A DNA stretch of 7,121 nt, from positions 1 through 7,121 of the forward strand of contig JAJZUN010000135.1 of the NCBI GenBank assembly GCA_021848555.1, written 5' to 3'. Of this stretch, positions 1-6,435 are shown one piece after another. The notes beneath the pieces were generated by a model. It saw only the letters and a list, made by a program, of their open reading frames with translations, did not search any database and had not been told where the DNA came from. The position numbers and the translations under genes are program-made. Position 1 is the first letter of the stretch; every line of letters starts with the position of its first letter. Source of the stretch: Pseudomonadota bacterium (lineage in GTDB: Bacteria > Pseudomonadota > Gammaproteobacteria > Burkholderiales > SG8-39).

Positions 1-392
1 CCGGGGCAATTCGGCCCGACCAGGATGGCCTTCTTCCCCTGCTTGCGCATGCGGTCCTTGATCTCGATCATGTCGCGCACCGGTATGCCTTCGGTGATGC
101 AGATCACGAGATCCAGGTCGGCATCGACCGCTTCCCAGATCGCCGCAGCGGCGAAAGGCGGCGGCACGTAGATCACCGAGGTATTGACGCCCGCCTTCTG
201 CTTGGCCTCCTTGACGCTGGCGTAGATCGGAATGCCTTCGAAATCCTCGCCCGCTTTTTTCGGATTCACGCCGGCGACGAAACAATTCTTTCCGTTGGCG
301 TAGTCGCGCGACATGCGCGTATGGAATTGGCCGGTCTTGCCGGTGATGCCCTGGGTGACGACGCGGGTGTTCTTGTTGATCAGGATGGACAT
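1..392 (-). CDS. sucD: Succinyl-CoA synthetase alpha subunit, 5' part only (cut by left window edge)
   Basis: The alpha subunit of ADP-forming succinate-CoA ligase binds CoA and carries the histidine phosphorylated during interconversion of succinyl-CoA and succinate in the cytosolic TCA cycle. The frame starts ATG at 392 ([10 protein letters not shown]...) and stays open to the window edge, giving 130 complete codons of a protein usually about 290 residues long. Visible signatures are the N-terminal CoA-binding Rossmann region with [15 protein letters not shown] (residues 11-25), GVNPKKAG (41-48), the [10 protein letters not shown] segment (73-82), ITEGIP (99-104) and the family motif GPNCP at the break. 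The catalytic histidine lies in the missing part. The start is supported by AGGAA seven bases before the ATG. It begins 13 bp after the sucC stop, so the two are co-transcribed and probably made in equal amounts, as expected for an alpha2beta2 or alpha-beta complex. Confidence 0.96.
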   Translation of the reverse strand, partial: MSILINKNTRVVTQGITGKTGQFHTRMSRDYANGKNCFVAGVNPKKAGEDFEGIPIYASVKEAKQKAGVNTSVIYVPPPFAAAAIWEAVDADLDLVICITEGIPVRDMIEIKDRMRKQGKKAILVGPNCP

Positions 393-405
393 TTGAATGG
401 TTCCT

Positions 406-1572
406 TTACTTGCCCGCGACCGCGGCGACGATCTTCTGCGCCGCGTCGGCCATGTTGTCGGCGGAAATGATAGGCAGGCCGGAATCCTTCAGGATCTGCC
501 GGCCCATCTCGTCGTTGGTTCCTTTCATGCGCACCACCAGCGGCACGGACAGATTCACCTCGCGCGCCGCGGCCACCACGCCGCGGGCGATGGTGTCGCA
601 CTGCATGATGCCGCCGAAGATGTTGACCAGGATCCCCTTGACCTTCGGATTCTTGAGCATGATCTTGAACGCTTCGGTCACTTTTTCCGCCGTGGCGCCG
701 CCGCCGACGTCGAGGAAGTTGGCCGGCTCCGCGCCGTACAGCTTGATCGTGTCCATGGTCGCCATCGCGAGGCCGGCGCCGTTCACCAGGCAGCCTATGT
801 TGCCGTCGAGCGAGATGTAGGACAGGTCGAATTTCGAAGCTTCGATCTCGGCCGCGTCTTCCTCGTCGAGATCGCGCAGCGCGACCAGGTCCGGATGGCG
901 GAACAGCGCGTTCGAATCGAAGTTGATCTTGGCATCGAGCGCCACCACGCGGCCGTCGCCGGTGAGCACCAGCGGGTTGATCTCGGCGAGGCTGGCGTCG
1001 GTGTCCCAGAACGCCTTGTACAGCGCCTGCAACACGGCCCGCGCCTGCGCCACCGACGCCGGGGGGATGCCGATTTTCGCCGCGACCGCGTCGGCCTCGG
1101 CATCTTTCAGCCCGGTCTCGGGATCGACGAACACCTTGTGGATCTTCTCCGGGGTCTTCGCGGCGACTTCCTCGATGTCCATGCCGCCCTCGCTCGAGGC
1201 CATCAGGCACACCTTCTGCGTGACCCGGTCCACCACCATCCCGACATAGAGCTCCTTCTTGATGTCGGCGCCCTCTTCGATCAGCAGGCGCCGCACTTTC
1301 TGCCCGTCGGGTCCGGTCTGGTGCGTCTTCAGCTGCATGCCGAGGATCTGACCGGCATAGGTTTTCACCTCGTCCAGCGACTTCGCCAGCTTCACGCCGC
1401 CGCCCTTGCCGCGGCCGCCGGCATGGATCTGCGCCTTCACCACCCAGACCTTGCCCGGTATGGTCTCGGCCGCCTTGACTGCTTCAGCGACGGAAAAACA
1501 GGGCACGCCCCGCGGTGTGGGCACGCCGTACTTGCGCAGCACTTCCTTGGCCTGGTATTCGTGGATTTTCAT
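406..1572 (-). CDS. sucC: Succinyl-CoA synthetase (ADP-forming) beta subunit
   Basis: The beta subunit of succinate-CoA ligase holds the ATP-grasp nucleotide site and the succinate site, and works with SucD in the TCA cycle. The product is 388 residues, the same length as the E. coli protein. Order of parts: ATP-grasp domain from [10 protein letters not shown] with the [16 protein letters not shown] loop (residues 46-61), AEINPL (196-201) and ALDAKINFD (211-219), then the C-terminal ligase domain with [11 protein letters not shown] (264-274), FLDVGGGAT (286-294) and [10 protein letters not shown] (317-326). E197 and D213 fall at the same numbers as the E. coli Mg/nucleotide ligands. The frame is open far upstream to 2019, but that part reads out of frame through the DUF2889 gene. 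I take the ATG at 1572 because it gives the family N-terminus and has AGGAAG six bases before it. It is followed after 13 bp by sucD. Confidence 0.98.
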   Translation of the reverse strand: MKIHEYQAKEVLRKYGVPTPRGVPCFSVAEAVKAAETIPGKVWVVKAQIHAGGRGKGGGVKLAKSLDEVKTYAGQILGMQLKTHQTGPDGQKVRRLLIEEGADIKKELYVGMVVDRVTQKVCLMASSEGGMDIEEVAAKTPEKIHKVFVDPETGLKDAEADAVAAKIGIPPASVAQARAVLQALYKAFWDTDASLAEINPLVLTGDGRVVALDAKINFDSNALFRHPDLVALRDLDEEDAAEIEASKFDLSYISLDGNIGCLVNGAGLAMATMDTIKLYGAEPANFLDVGGGATAEKVTEAFKIMLKNPKVKGILVNIFGGIMQCDTIARGVVAAAREVNLSVPLVVRMKGTNDEMGRQILKDSGLPIISADNMADAAQKIVAAVAGK

Positions 1573-1578
1573 TTCTCG

Positions 1579-1584
1579 CTTCCT
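1579..1584 (-). promoter_or_regulatory. Shine-Dalgarno sequence of sucC
   Basis: AGGAAG lies on the minus strand with six bases (CGAGAA) before the ATG at 1572. It fixes the sucC start and argues against the much longer upstream in-frame extension, which has no homology to the family. Confidence 0.75.
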
Positions 1585-1601
1585 GGTTGTATCGCAATGG
1601 A

Positions 1602-1607
1602 ATGATC
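1602..1607 (-). promoter_or_regulatory. Candidate -10 element for sucCD
   Basis: GATCAT on the minus strand matches four of six bases of the sigma-70 -10 consensus. A transcript starting about seven bases downstream (near 1595) would put the centre of the palindrome at 1630-1645 about 42 bp upstream, the class II activator position used by FNR/CRP-type proteins. This is a weak match on its own. The spacing to the palindrome is the main reason to list it. Confidence 0.25.
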
Positions 1608-1629
1608 GGGCAGACGGCCGGGCGAGCGC

Positions 1630-1645
1630 ATTGACCCAGGTCAAT
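1630..1645. promoter_or_regulatory. Perfect 16-bp palindrome resembling an FNR/DNR-type operator, upstream of sucC
   Basis: Read on the minus strand, the sequence is ATTGACC-TG-GGTCAAT, two perfect 7-base arms around a 2-base centre. It contains TTGAC-N4-GTCAA, which differs from the canonical FNR/Anr/DNR box (TTGAT-N4-ATCAA) only in the fifth base of each half and keeps the TTGA/TCAA bases that the family contacts. It overlaps the TGA stop of the DUF2889 gene (1641-1643). Its centre is about 65 bp before the sucC ATG. A likely role is control of sucCD by oxygen or nitrogen oxides through an FNR/CRP-superfamily regulator. The symmetry is seen directly. The regulator is an inference. Confidence 0.5.
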
Positions 1646-2198
1646 CGGTGCCGGTCTTGGCGGCGCGGTGCCAGCGCGGATAATACAGGCGCACCGCCTC
1701 GCTGCCGGTTTCGAGCGCATGGCAGCGGTCGAGCTGGAACGGCTTTCTGCCGTCGTCGTGGTTGTCGCGCTGCTCCCCGGCCAGCACCTGGATTGCCGCG
1801 GACGGGAACTGGGCGAGCAGTTCGGTCAGGTGGGTGCAACCGCTCGCATTGGCAAAACGCTCGTACAAGGCCTTGCGGAAGCCGCGCATCAGATTCAGCC
1901 CGGCCAGCGCCGCGTAATCGGGCGCAATCGCAGCGCAAAAAGGCGGATAGGGCATGGCGTCGGTGCAGGCCTCGGCGCCGACCACATTCATCTTCCGGTC
2001 TATGGTGAGCCGTATCCACATGTCGTGCACCGGGCTTCCGGCCGGGCGCACGCCGGGCGCAAGCAGATAGTCGTCAGGCTTGATATCGGTGAGATGGGCT
2101 TCGATGTCCCACAGGCCGTCGGCGCGCGCATAGCCTTCAAAGCGGACGCTGCGGGTGTGTTTGCGGATGCGGGGAACGGGTTCGGTGGACAGCGGCAT
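1641..2198 (-). CDS. DUF2889 domain-containing protein
   Basis: This is a 185-residue cytosolic protein with no signal peptide or membrane segment. The sequence fits the DUF2889 family: an N-terminal [18 protein letters not shown], the [13 protein letters not shown] stretch (28-40), [14 protein letters not shown] (54-67), [10 protein letters not shown] (119-128), and a C-terminal [11 protein letters not shown] (152-162) followed by YYPRW (172-176). No biochemical function is established to my knowledge. Several histidines and cysteines lie in the recognisable motifs (H14, H58, C121, H123, C159, H160), so a metal site is possible but unproven. The start at 2198 gives the family N-terminus, although no clear Shine-Dalgarno precedes it. 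The gene lies 68 bp upstream of sucC on the same strand, an association I recall from other betaproteobacteria, where recA/recX often come before it. Here the upstream neighbour is the divergent glpK. Confidence 0.85.
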   Translation of the reverse strand: MPLSTEPVPRIRKHTRSVRFEGYARADGLWDIEAHLTDIKPDDYLLAPGVRPAGSPVHDMWIRLTIDRKMNVVGAEACTDAMPYPPFCAAIAPDYAALAGLNLMRGFRKALYERFANASGCTHLTELLAQFPSAAIQVLAGEQRDNHDDGRKPFQLDRCHALETGSEAVRLYYPRWHRAAKTGTD

Positions 2199-2290
2199 TG
2201 CGGATACGCAAAAAGCTCATCGAAACAAGCGTGAAATAGTAACACACTCGCACCGTCCCGGACCGAAGCCGGTGGGCGCGAAGCACGGGC

Positions 2291-2315
2291 CGCGGGGGCC
2301 GGCCCGGCTCCCGCG
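2291..2315. repeat. GC-rich inverted repeat in the glpK upstream region
   Basis: CGCGGG (2291-2296) is matched by CCCGCG (2310-2315), and the interior contains the perfect 10-bp palindrome GGGCCGGCCC (2296-2305). It lies immediately upstream of the glpK -10-like element, overlapping where a -35 would be, so it could be an operator. It is not followed by a T-run and no gene ends here, so a terminator is unlikely. In DNA this GC-rich such repeats also arise by chance. Confidence 0.3.
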
Positions 2316-2331
2316 CCGTCGCTTACTCAAT

Positions 2332-2337
2332 TAGAAT
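2332..2337 (+). promoter_or_regulatory. Candidate -10 element for glpK
   Basis: TAGAAT matches five of six bases of the sigma-70 -10 consensus and lies 33 bp before the glpK ATG, within a short AT-rich patch of otherwise very GC-rich DNA. No acceptable -35 is seen at 16-18 bp spacing, where the inverted repeat sits instead. That suggests either an activator-dependent promoter or a weak one. The remainder of the 172-bp divergent gap (2199-2370) also holds a poor -10-like TACTAT on the minus strand (2236-2241), in the right direction for the DUF2889 gene. Confidence 0.4.
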
Positions 2338-2370
2338 CGGCGCTATTCGCAACCGGGGAAACACAACAAC

Positions 2371-3861
2371 ATGAAACATATCCTCGCGCTCGACCAGGGC
2401 ACCACCAGCTCCCGCGCCATCGTGTTTGCCGAAGACGGCAGCCTGCGCGCACAGGCGCAGCAGGAATTCCGCCAGATCTTCCCTCATCCGGGCTGGGTGG
2501 AACACGATCCGGAGGACATCTGGGCTTCCCAGCTCAGCGTTGCCCGGCGCGCGCTCGCCCAAGCGCGGCTGAAAGCGTCCGACATTGCGGCGATCGGCAT
2601 CGCCAATCAGCGCGAGACCACCATCGTCTGGGAGCGCAAATCCGGCCAGCCGGTGCATAACGCCATCGTCTGGCAGGACCGGCGCACCGCCGACGCCTGC
2701 GCCGGCCTCGCGCGCTGCGGCAAGACCCATACCGTGCGCAGCAAGACCGGCCTGGTGCTCGATCCGTATTTCTCCGCCACCAAACTCGCCTGGATGCTCG
2801 ACAGCATCCCCGGGCTGAGGCCGCACGCCGAGCGCGGCGAACTCGCTTTCGGCACCGTCGACAGCTGGCTCGCATGGAAGCTCTCCGGGGGCGCCTTGCA
2901 CGTGACCGATGTCTCCAACGCCGCGCGCACCATGCTCTACGACATCCACGCCGGCGGCTGGGACGAAGAGCTGCTGGCGCTGTTCCGCATTCCGCGCGCG
3001 CTGCTGCCGCAGGTGCTGCCTTCCTCCCACGTCTACGGCGACAGCGCCAAGAAGATCTTCGGCGCGCCCATACCCATAGCCGGCATTGCCGGCGACCAGC
3101 AGGCGGCCCTGTTCGGCCAGGCCTGCCACAGCCCGGGCATGGCCAAGAACACCTACGGCACCGGCTGCTTCATGCTGCTCAACACCGGCGCCAAGGCGGT
3201 TTCGTCGAAACACGGCCTGCTCACCACCCGCTGCGCCCAGCGGGGCGCCAGACCACAGTACGCGCTCGAGGGGGGGGTGTTCATCGCCGGCGCGGTGGTG
3301 CAATGGCTGCGCGACGGCCTGGGCTTCATCCGCTCCTCGGCCGAAGTCGAGGCGCTGGCCGCGAGCGTAGAGGACACGGGCGGCGTCTATCTGGTTCCGG
3401 CCTTTGCCGGGCTGGGCGCGCCGCACTGGGACGCCTATGCGCGCGGCACCATCCTCGGCCTCACGCGCGGCACCACCAGCGCGCACATCGCGCGTGCCGC
3501 GCTCGAAGCCATCGCGTTTCAGTCTGCGGAACTGCTGCACTCGATGCAAAAAGACTCCGGCATCCGCTTGAAGGAACTGCGGGTCGACGGCGGCGCCGCC
3601 GCCAACGACACGCTGATGCAGTTCCAGGCGGATATCCTCGGCGTGCCGGTGCTGCGCCCGAAGGTGCTCGAGACCACAGCGCTGGGCGCGGCCTATCTCG
3701 CCGGCCTCGCCGCCGGGGTATGGAAGAACACCGCCGCGATCGGCCGCCAGTGGGCGGTCGGGCGCCGCTTCGAGCCGGTCATGCCCCGCAGCGAGGCGAA
3801 AACGCGCATGGCCGGCTGGATGCGCGCCCTCGAACGCGCGAAGGGCTGGGCCGAGCGCTAA
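2371..3861 (+). CDS. glpK: Glycerol kinase
   Basis: This FGGY-family kinase phosphorylates glycerol with ATP to sn-glycerol 3-phosphate in the cytosol. It has 496 residues against about 500 in the family. Domain I opens with [10 protein letters not shown] (7-16), then [10 protein letters not shown] (42-51), IANQRETT (77-84) and IVWQDRR (99-105). Domain II contains [13 protein letters not shown] (238-250), TYGTGCF (261-267) and [16 protein letters not shown] (406-421). Glycerol-contacting residues known from E. coli are all present: R81, E82, W101, Y133, catalytic base D242 and F267. Differences are at the regulatory sites: E. coli R236, which binds fructose-1,6-bisphosphate, corresponds to P233 here, and the HPr-phosphorylated histidine of Gram-positive enzymes is absent. 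Codons 300-303 include a run of eight G (3270-3277). GGGG lies about 13 bases before the ATG. No glpF, glpD or glpR is adjacent, so the gene seems to stand alone. Confidence 0.98.
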   Translation: MKHILALDQGTTSSRAIVFAEDGSLRAQAQQEFRQIFPHPGWVEHDPEDIWASQLSVARRALAQARLKASDIAAIGIANQRETTIVWERKSGQPVHNAIVWQDRRTADACAGLARCGKTHTVRSKTGLVLDPYFSATKLAWMLDSIPGLRPHAERGELAFGTVDSWLAWKLSGGALHVTDVSNAARTMLYDIHAGGWDEELLALFRIPRALLPQVLPSSHVYGDSAKKIFGAPIPIAGIAGDQQAALFGQACHSPGMAKNTYGTGCFMLLNTGAKAVSSKHGLLTTRCAQRGARPQYALEGGVFIAGAVVQWLRDGLGFIRSSAEVEALAASVEDTGGVYLVPAFAGLGAPHWDAYARGTILGLTRGTTSAHIARAALEAIAFQSAELLHSMQKDSGIRLKELRVDGGAAANDTLMQFQADILGVPVLRPKVLETTALGAAYLAGLAAGVWKNTAAIGRQWAVGRRFEPVMPRSEAKTRMAGWMRALERAKGWAER

Positions 3862-3884
3862 GCACGCCGCAGTCGGAAACAGCT

Positions 3885-3893
3885 TGCTACACT
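3885..3893 (+). promoter_or_regulatory. Candidate extended -10 promoter of the epimerase gene
   Basis: TGCTACACT has the TGn extension and a four-of-six match to the -10 hexamer, 46 bp before the epimerase ATG in the 78-bp gap after glpK. No -35 match is seen. Extended -10 promoters can work without one. If real, the epimerase has its own promoter rather than depending on read-through from glpK. Confidence 0.35.
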
Positions 3894-3939
3894 GTCCGCC
3901 TGACAGCGATACCGATACGCACAGGAACGAAACCAAACC

Positions 3940-4857
3940 ATGGACGCACGGGTACTGGTAACAGGCGGAGCCGGCTTCATCGGCTCGCATAGCGTCGAAG
4001 CCCTGCTCAACGCGGGCGCGCAGGTGCGCGTGCTGGACAATTTTTCTTCGGGCAGGCGCGCCAACCTGCCGGCGGCTCACCCGCGGCTCAGCGTGACCGA
4101 GGGCGACATCCGCGACGCGGCGGCGGTCGCCGCCGCACTGGCCGGCGTGACCCATGTGCTGCATCTGGCGGCGCAGATCTTCGTGCAGGTGTCGATACGC
4201 GAACCGGTCGAATCGTGCCGCACCAATGTGATCGGCTTTCTCAACGTCATGGACGGCGCGCGCCGCGCCGGCGTCAAGCGCATGGTCTACGCCTCGAGCG
4301 CCGCCGTGTACGGCACACCCGAGCACCTGCCGCTGGACGAGGGTGCGCGCACCGCGCCCCTGTCGCCCTACGGCCTGGAGAAATGCGTCAACGACCAGTA
4401 CGCGGCGCTGTACCGCCGTTTGTACGGCTTTTCCGCACTGGGCCTGCGCTATTTCAACGTCTACGGCCCGCGCCAAGATCCGGCCTCGCCCTACTCCGGG
4501 GTGATCAGCAAATGGAGCGACGCGCTGCGCGCGGGCCGGGCGCTGCGGATTTTCGGCGACGGACAGCAGACGCGCGATTTCATCTATGTCAAGGACATCG
4601 CCCGCTACAACGTCCTCGCGCTGCAGCGCGATGCAGGCGGCGTGTGCAACGTCGGCACCGGCAACAGCGTGACCCTGATGAGCCTGATCGCCGCGCTGGA
4701 AGCGGCCGCGGGCGCCAGGGCGGAGCGCAAATTCGAGCCGCCCGCAGCGGGCGATATCCAGGCCTCGGCGATGTCGCCAAAGCGCTTGAACGAAGTTTTC
4801 GGCGCGCAGGCCGCGACGCCGCTCCTGGAGGGATTACAGGCTTTGCTCAGTTCCTAG
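3940..4857 (+). CDS. NAD-dependent epimerase/dehydratase (UDP-sugar 4-epimerase-like extended SDR)
   Basis: This 305-residue extended short-chain dehydrogenase/reductase resembles UDP-glucose / UDP-GlcNAc 4-epimerases (GalE/WbpP-like), which invert C4 of a nucleotide sugar through a transient NAD-linked keto intermediate. Visible parts are the Rossmann motif TGGAGFIGS (8-16), VLDNFSSG (31-38) with D33 for the NAD ribose, EGDI (54-57), HLAAQ (75-79), YASSAAVYG (117-125), the catalytic Y144-GLE-K148, LRYFNVYGPRQDP (169-181), FGDGQQTRDFIYVKD (205-219) and CNVGTGNSVTL (236-246). The product would feed capsule, O-antigen or other glycan synthesis. The exact sugar cannot be read from sequence, and a dehydratase or decarboxylase role is not excluded. 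The ATG at 3940 gives the usual N-terminus. AGGA precedes it at the rather long spacing of 13 bases. It ends 14 bp from the convergent tldD stop. Confidence 0.88.
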   Translation: MDARVLVTGGAGFIGSHSVEALLNAGAQVRVLDNFSSGRRANLPAAHPRLSVTEGDIRDAAAVAAALAGVTHVLHLAAQIFVQVSIREPVESCRTNVIGFLNVMDGARRAGVKRMVYASSAAVYGTPEHLPLDEGARTAPLSPYGLEKCVNDQYAALYRRLYGFSALGLRYFNVYGPRQDPASPYSGVISKWSDALRAGRALRIFGDGQQTRDFIYVKDIARYNVLALQRDAGGVCNVGTGNSVTLMSLIAALEAAAGARAERKFEPPAAGDIQASAMSPKRLNEVFGAQAATPLLEGLQALLSS

Positions 4858-4871
4858 CCTGCAAGCGAGCG

Positions 4872-6353
4872 CTACGCGGTCCCGCCTACGGTCAATCCGT
4901 CTATCCTGAGCGTGGGCTGGCCCACGCCCACCGGCACGCTCTGGCCGTCCTTGCCGCAGGTGCCGACGCCGGGATCAAGGCGCATGTCGTTGCCTATCAT
5001 CTTGACGCGCTTCAGCGCATCCGGGCCGTTGCCGATGAGGGTGGCGCCTTTCACCGGATGGCCGACCTTGCCGTCCTCGATCATGTAGGCCTCGGAGGTG
5101 GAGAACACGAACTTGCCGCTGGTGATGTCCACCTGCCCGCCGCCGAAATTGACCGCGTACAGACCGTGTTTGACCGACGCGATGATTTCCTGCGGATCCC
5201 TGCCGCCGTCGAGCATATAGGTGTTGGTCATGCGCGGCAGCGTGGTGTGCGCATAGGATTCGCGCCGCGCGTTGCCGGTGACCGCCACGCCCATCAGCCG
5301 GGCGTTCAGGCTGTCCTGCATGTAGCCGCGCAGGATGCCGTCCTCGATCAGCACCGTGCGCTGGCTGGCGTTGCCTTCGTCGTCGATATTGAGCGATCCG
5401 CGCCGGTCGGGTATGGTGCCGTCGTCCACCACGGTGACCCCCTTGGCCGCGACGCGCTCACCGACGCGGCCGGAGAAGGCCGAACTGCCCTTGCGGTTGA
5501 AATCGCCCTCGAGGCCATGGCCGATCGCTTCGTGCAGCAATATCCCGGGCCAGCCCGGCCCCAGCACCACGGTCATGCCGCCTGCCGGCGCCGGCCGCGC
5601 GCCCAGATTCACCAGGGCCTGATCCACCGCCAGCCCGGCATATTGCCGCAGGCGCGCATCGTCGAACCAGGCGTAGTCGAAGCGCCCGCCGCCGCCGGCG
5701 CTGCCCTGTTCGCGCCGGCCGTTTTGTTCCACGATCACGGTGAGCGACAGGCGCACCAGGGGGCGCACGTCGGCCGCCATCAGGCCGTCGGAGCGCGCGA
5801 CCAGCACCACCTCGTATTCGCCCGCGAGCCCGGCCATCACCTGCACCACGCGCGGATCCAGCGCGCGCGCATGGCCCTCCAGGCGCTCGAGCAGCCGCAC
5901 CTTGTCCGCGTCCGCCAGCGAGCCGAGCGGATCGGCCGGGCGGTACAGGTCGCGCCCGGCGCCGCGCCGCGCGACCGCGGATCGGCCGTGCGCGCGCACG
6001 CGGCCGTGCTGGCCGCTTTGGCCGATCGCGCGCGTGGCCCTGGCCGCGTCGTCCAGCGCCAGCAGGCTGATATCGTCGGAGAAGGCAAAGGCGGTCTTCT
6101 CGCCGGAGACGGCGCGCACGCCCACGCCCTGCTCGATGTTGAAGCTGCCCGATTTGACTATGCCCTCCTCAAGGCTCCAGCCCTCGGAACGCACATACTG
6201 GAAATACAGGTCGGCATAGTCGATCTTGTGCGCCATCAGCGTGCCGAACACCTGCGCCAGCTTGCCCGAGGCCAGGTCATAGGGCGCGAGCAGGCAGGAT
6301 TCGGCGGTGTTGAAAAGTTGCGTCTGGGCGGGGGAAACGGCGGAAGTCTGCAT
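4872..6353 (-). CDS. tldD: Metalloprotease TldD
   Basis: TldD is the zinc protease subunit that with TldE/PmbA forms a heterodimer degrading unfolded peptides. In E. coli the pair matures microcin B17 and degrades the CcdA antitoxin. The product is 493 residues (E. coli 481). Motifs in order: IDYADLYFQ (44-52), [23 protein letters not shown] (68-90, given in part), [10 protein letters not shown] (194-203), [11 protein letters not shown] (217-227), the metal-binding H274-E-x3-H279 in [21 protein letters not shown] (309-313), IDDEG (323-327), [13 protein letters not shown] (343-355), [14 protein letters not shown] (367-380, given in part), [20 protein letters not shown] (402-421), a conserved cysteine at 466 and the C-terminal LTVGGTA. 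The frame stays open to 6470. I chose the ATG at 6353, with 6362 (three residues longer) equally possible, because starts further upstream fall within or before the likely promoter. No strong Shine-Dalgarno is visible. tldE is not in the window. Confidence 0.96.
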   Translation of the reverse strand: MQTSAVSPAQTQLFNTAESCLLAPYDLASGKLAQVFGTLMAHKIDYADLYFQYVRSEGWSLEEGIVKSGSFNIEQGVGVRAVSGEKTAFAFSDDISLLALDDAARATRAIGQSGQHGRVRAHGRSAVARRGAGRDLYRPADPLGSLADADKVRLLERLEGHARALDPRVVQVMAGLAGEYEVVLVARSDGLMAADVRPLVRLSLTVIVEQNGRREQGSAGGGGRFDYAWFDDARLRQYAGLAVDQALVNLGARPAPAGGMTVVLGPGWPGILLHEAIGHGLEGDFNRKGSSAFSGRVGERVAAKGVTVVDDGTIPDRRGSLNIDDEGNASQRTVLIEDGILRGYMQDSLNARLMGVAVTGNARRESYAHTTLPRMTNTYMLDGGRDPQEIIASVKHGLYAVNFGGGQVDITSGKFVFSTSEAYMIEDGKVGHPVKGATLIGNGPDALKRVKMIGNDMRLDPGVGTCGKDGQSVPVGVGQPTLRIDGLTVGGTA

Positions 6354-6384
6354 TGAGGTCATTGGGGTCCGGGCAGGAGTGCGC

Positions 6385-6390
6385 ATTCTA
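6385..6390 (-). promoter_or_regulatory. Candidate -10 element for tldD
   Basis: TAGAAT on the minus strand matches five of six consensus bases, in the 82-bp gap between the integrase stop and tldD. It would start a transcript near 6378, leaving a 15-25 base leader before the ATG at 6362 or 6353 and excluding the in-frame ATG at 6386. As for glpK, no convincing -35 is present. It suggests tldD is expressed independently of the upstream integrase gene. Confidence 0.4.
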
Positions 6391-6435
6391 CGCTGTTCGA
6401 CCGCGGCGCCGGGCCGGAGTTCTCGCTCAGTCGTG

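Noticed and set aside
397..1605. A 402-codon open frame on the plus strand antisense to sucC
   Set aside because: sucC is unambiguous on the other strand. The open frame is a by-product of codon bias.
1573..2019. Possible N-terminal extension of SucC by 149 residues
   Set aside because: This stretch reads through the DUF2889 gene in the wrong frame and has no family similarity. The ATG at 1572 has a good ribosome binding site and yields the standard 388-residue protein.
2000..2245. Small open frame on the minus strand overlapping the start of the DUF2889 gene
   Set aside because: It is out of frame within a recognised gene, with no motif or ribosome binding site.
3892..3906. Small inverted repeat CTGTC...GACAG between glpK and the epimerase
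   Set aside because: A 5-bp stem with no T-run is too weak to call a terminator or operator.
2323..4476. A 717-codon open frame on the minus strand spanning glpK and the epimerase
   Set aside because: It is antisense to two well-recognised genes. Its translation is rich in Arg, Ala, Gly and His with no recognisable domain, as expected for the complement of GC-rich coding DNA.
4215..6356. A 713-codon open frame on the plus strand running through the epimerase and antisense to tldD
   Set aside because: It overlaps two clear genes in other frames and has low-complexity Arg/Ala/His-rich composition without motifs.
6354..6435. attC or attI site at the 3' side of the integrase
   Set aside because: No paired RYYYAAC / GTTRRRY cores were found here or in the other intergenic gaps, and attI is expected on the 5' side of intI, beyond the window.
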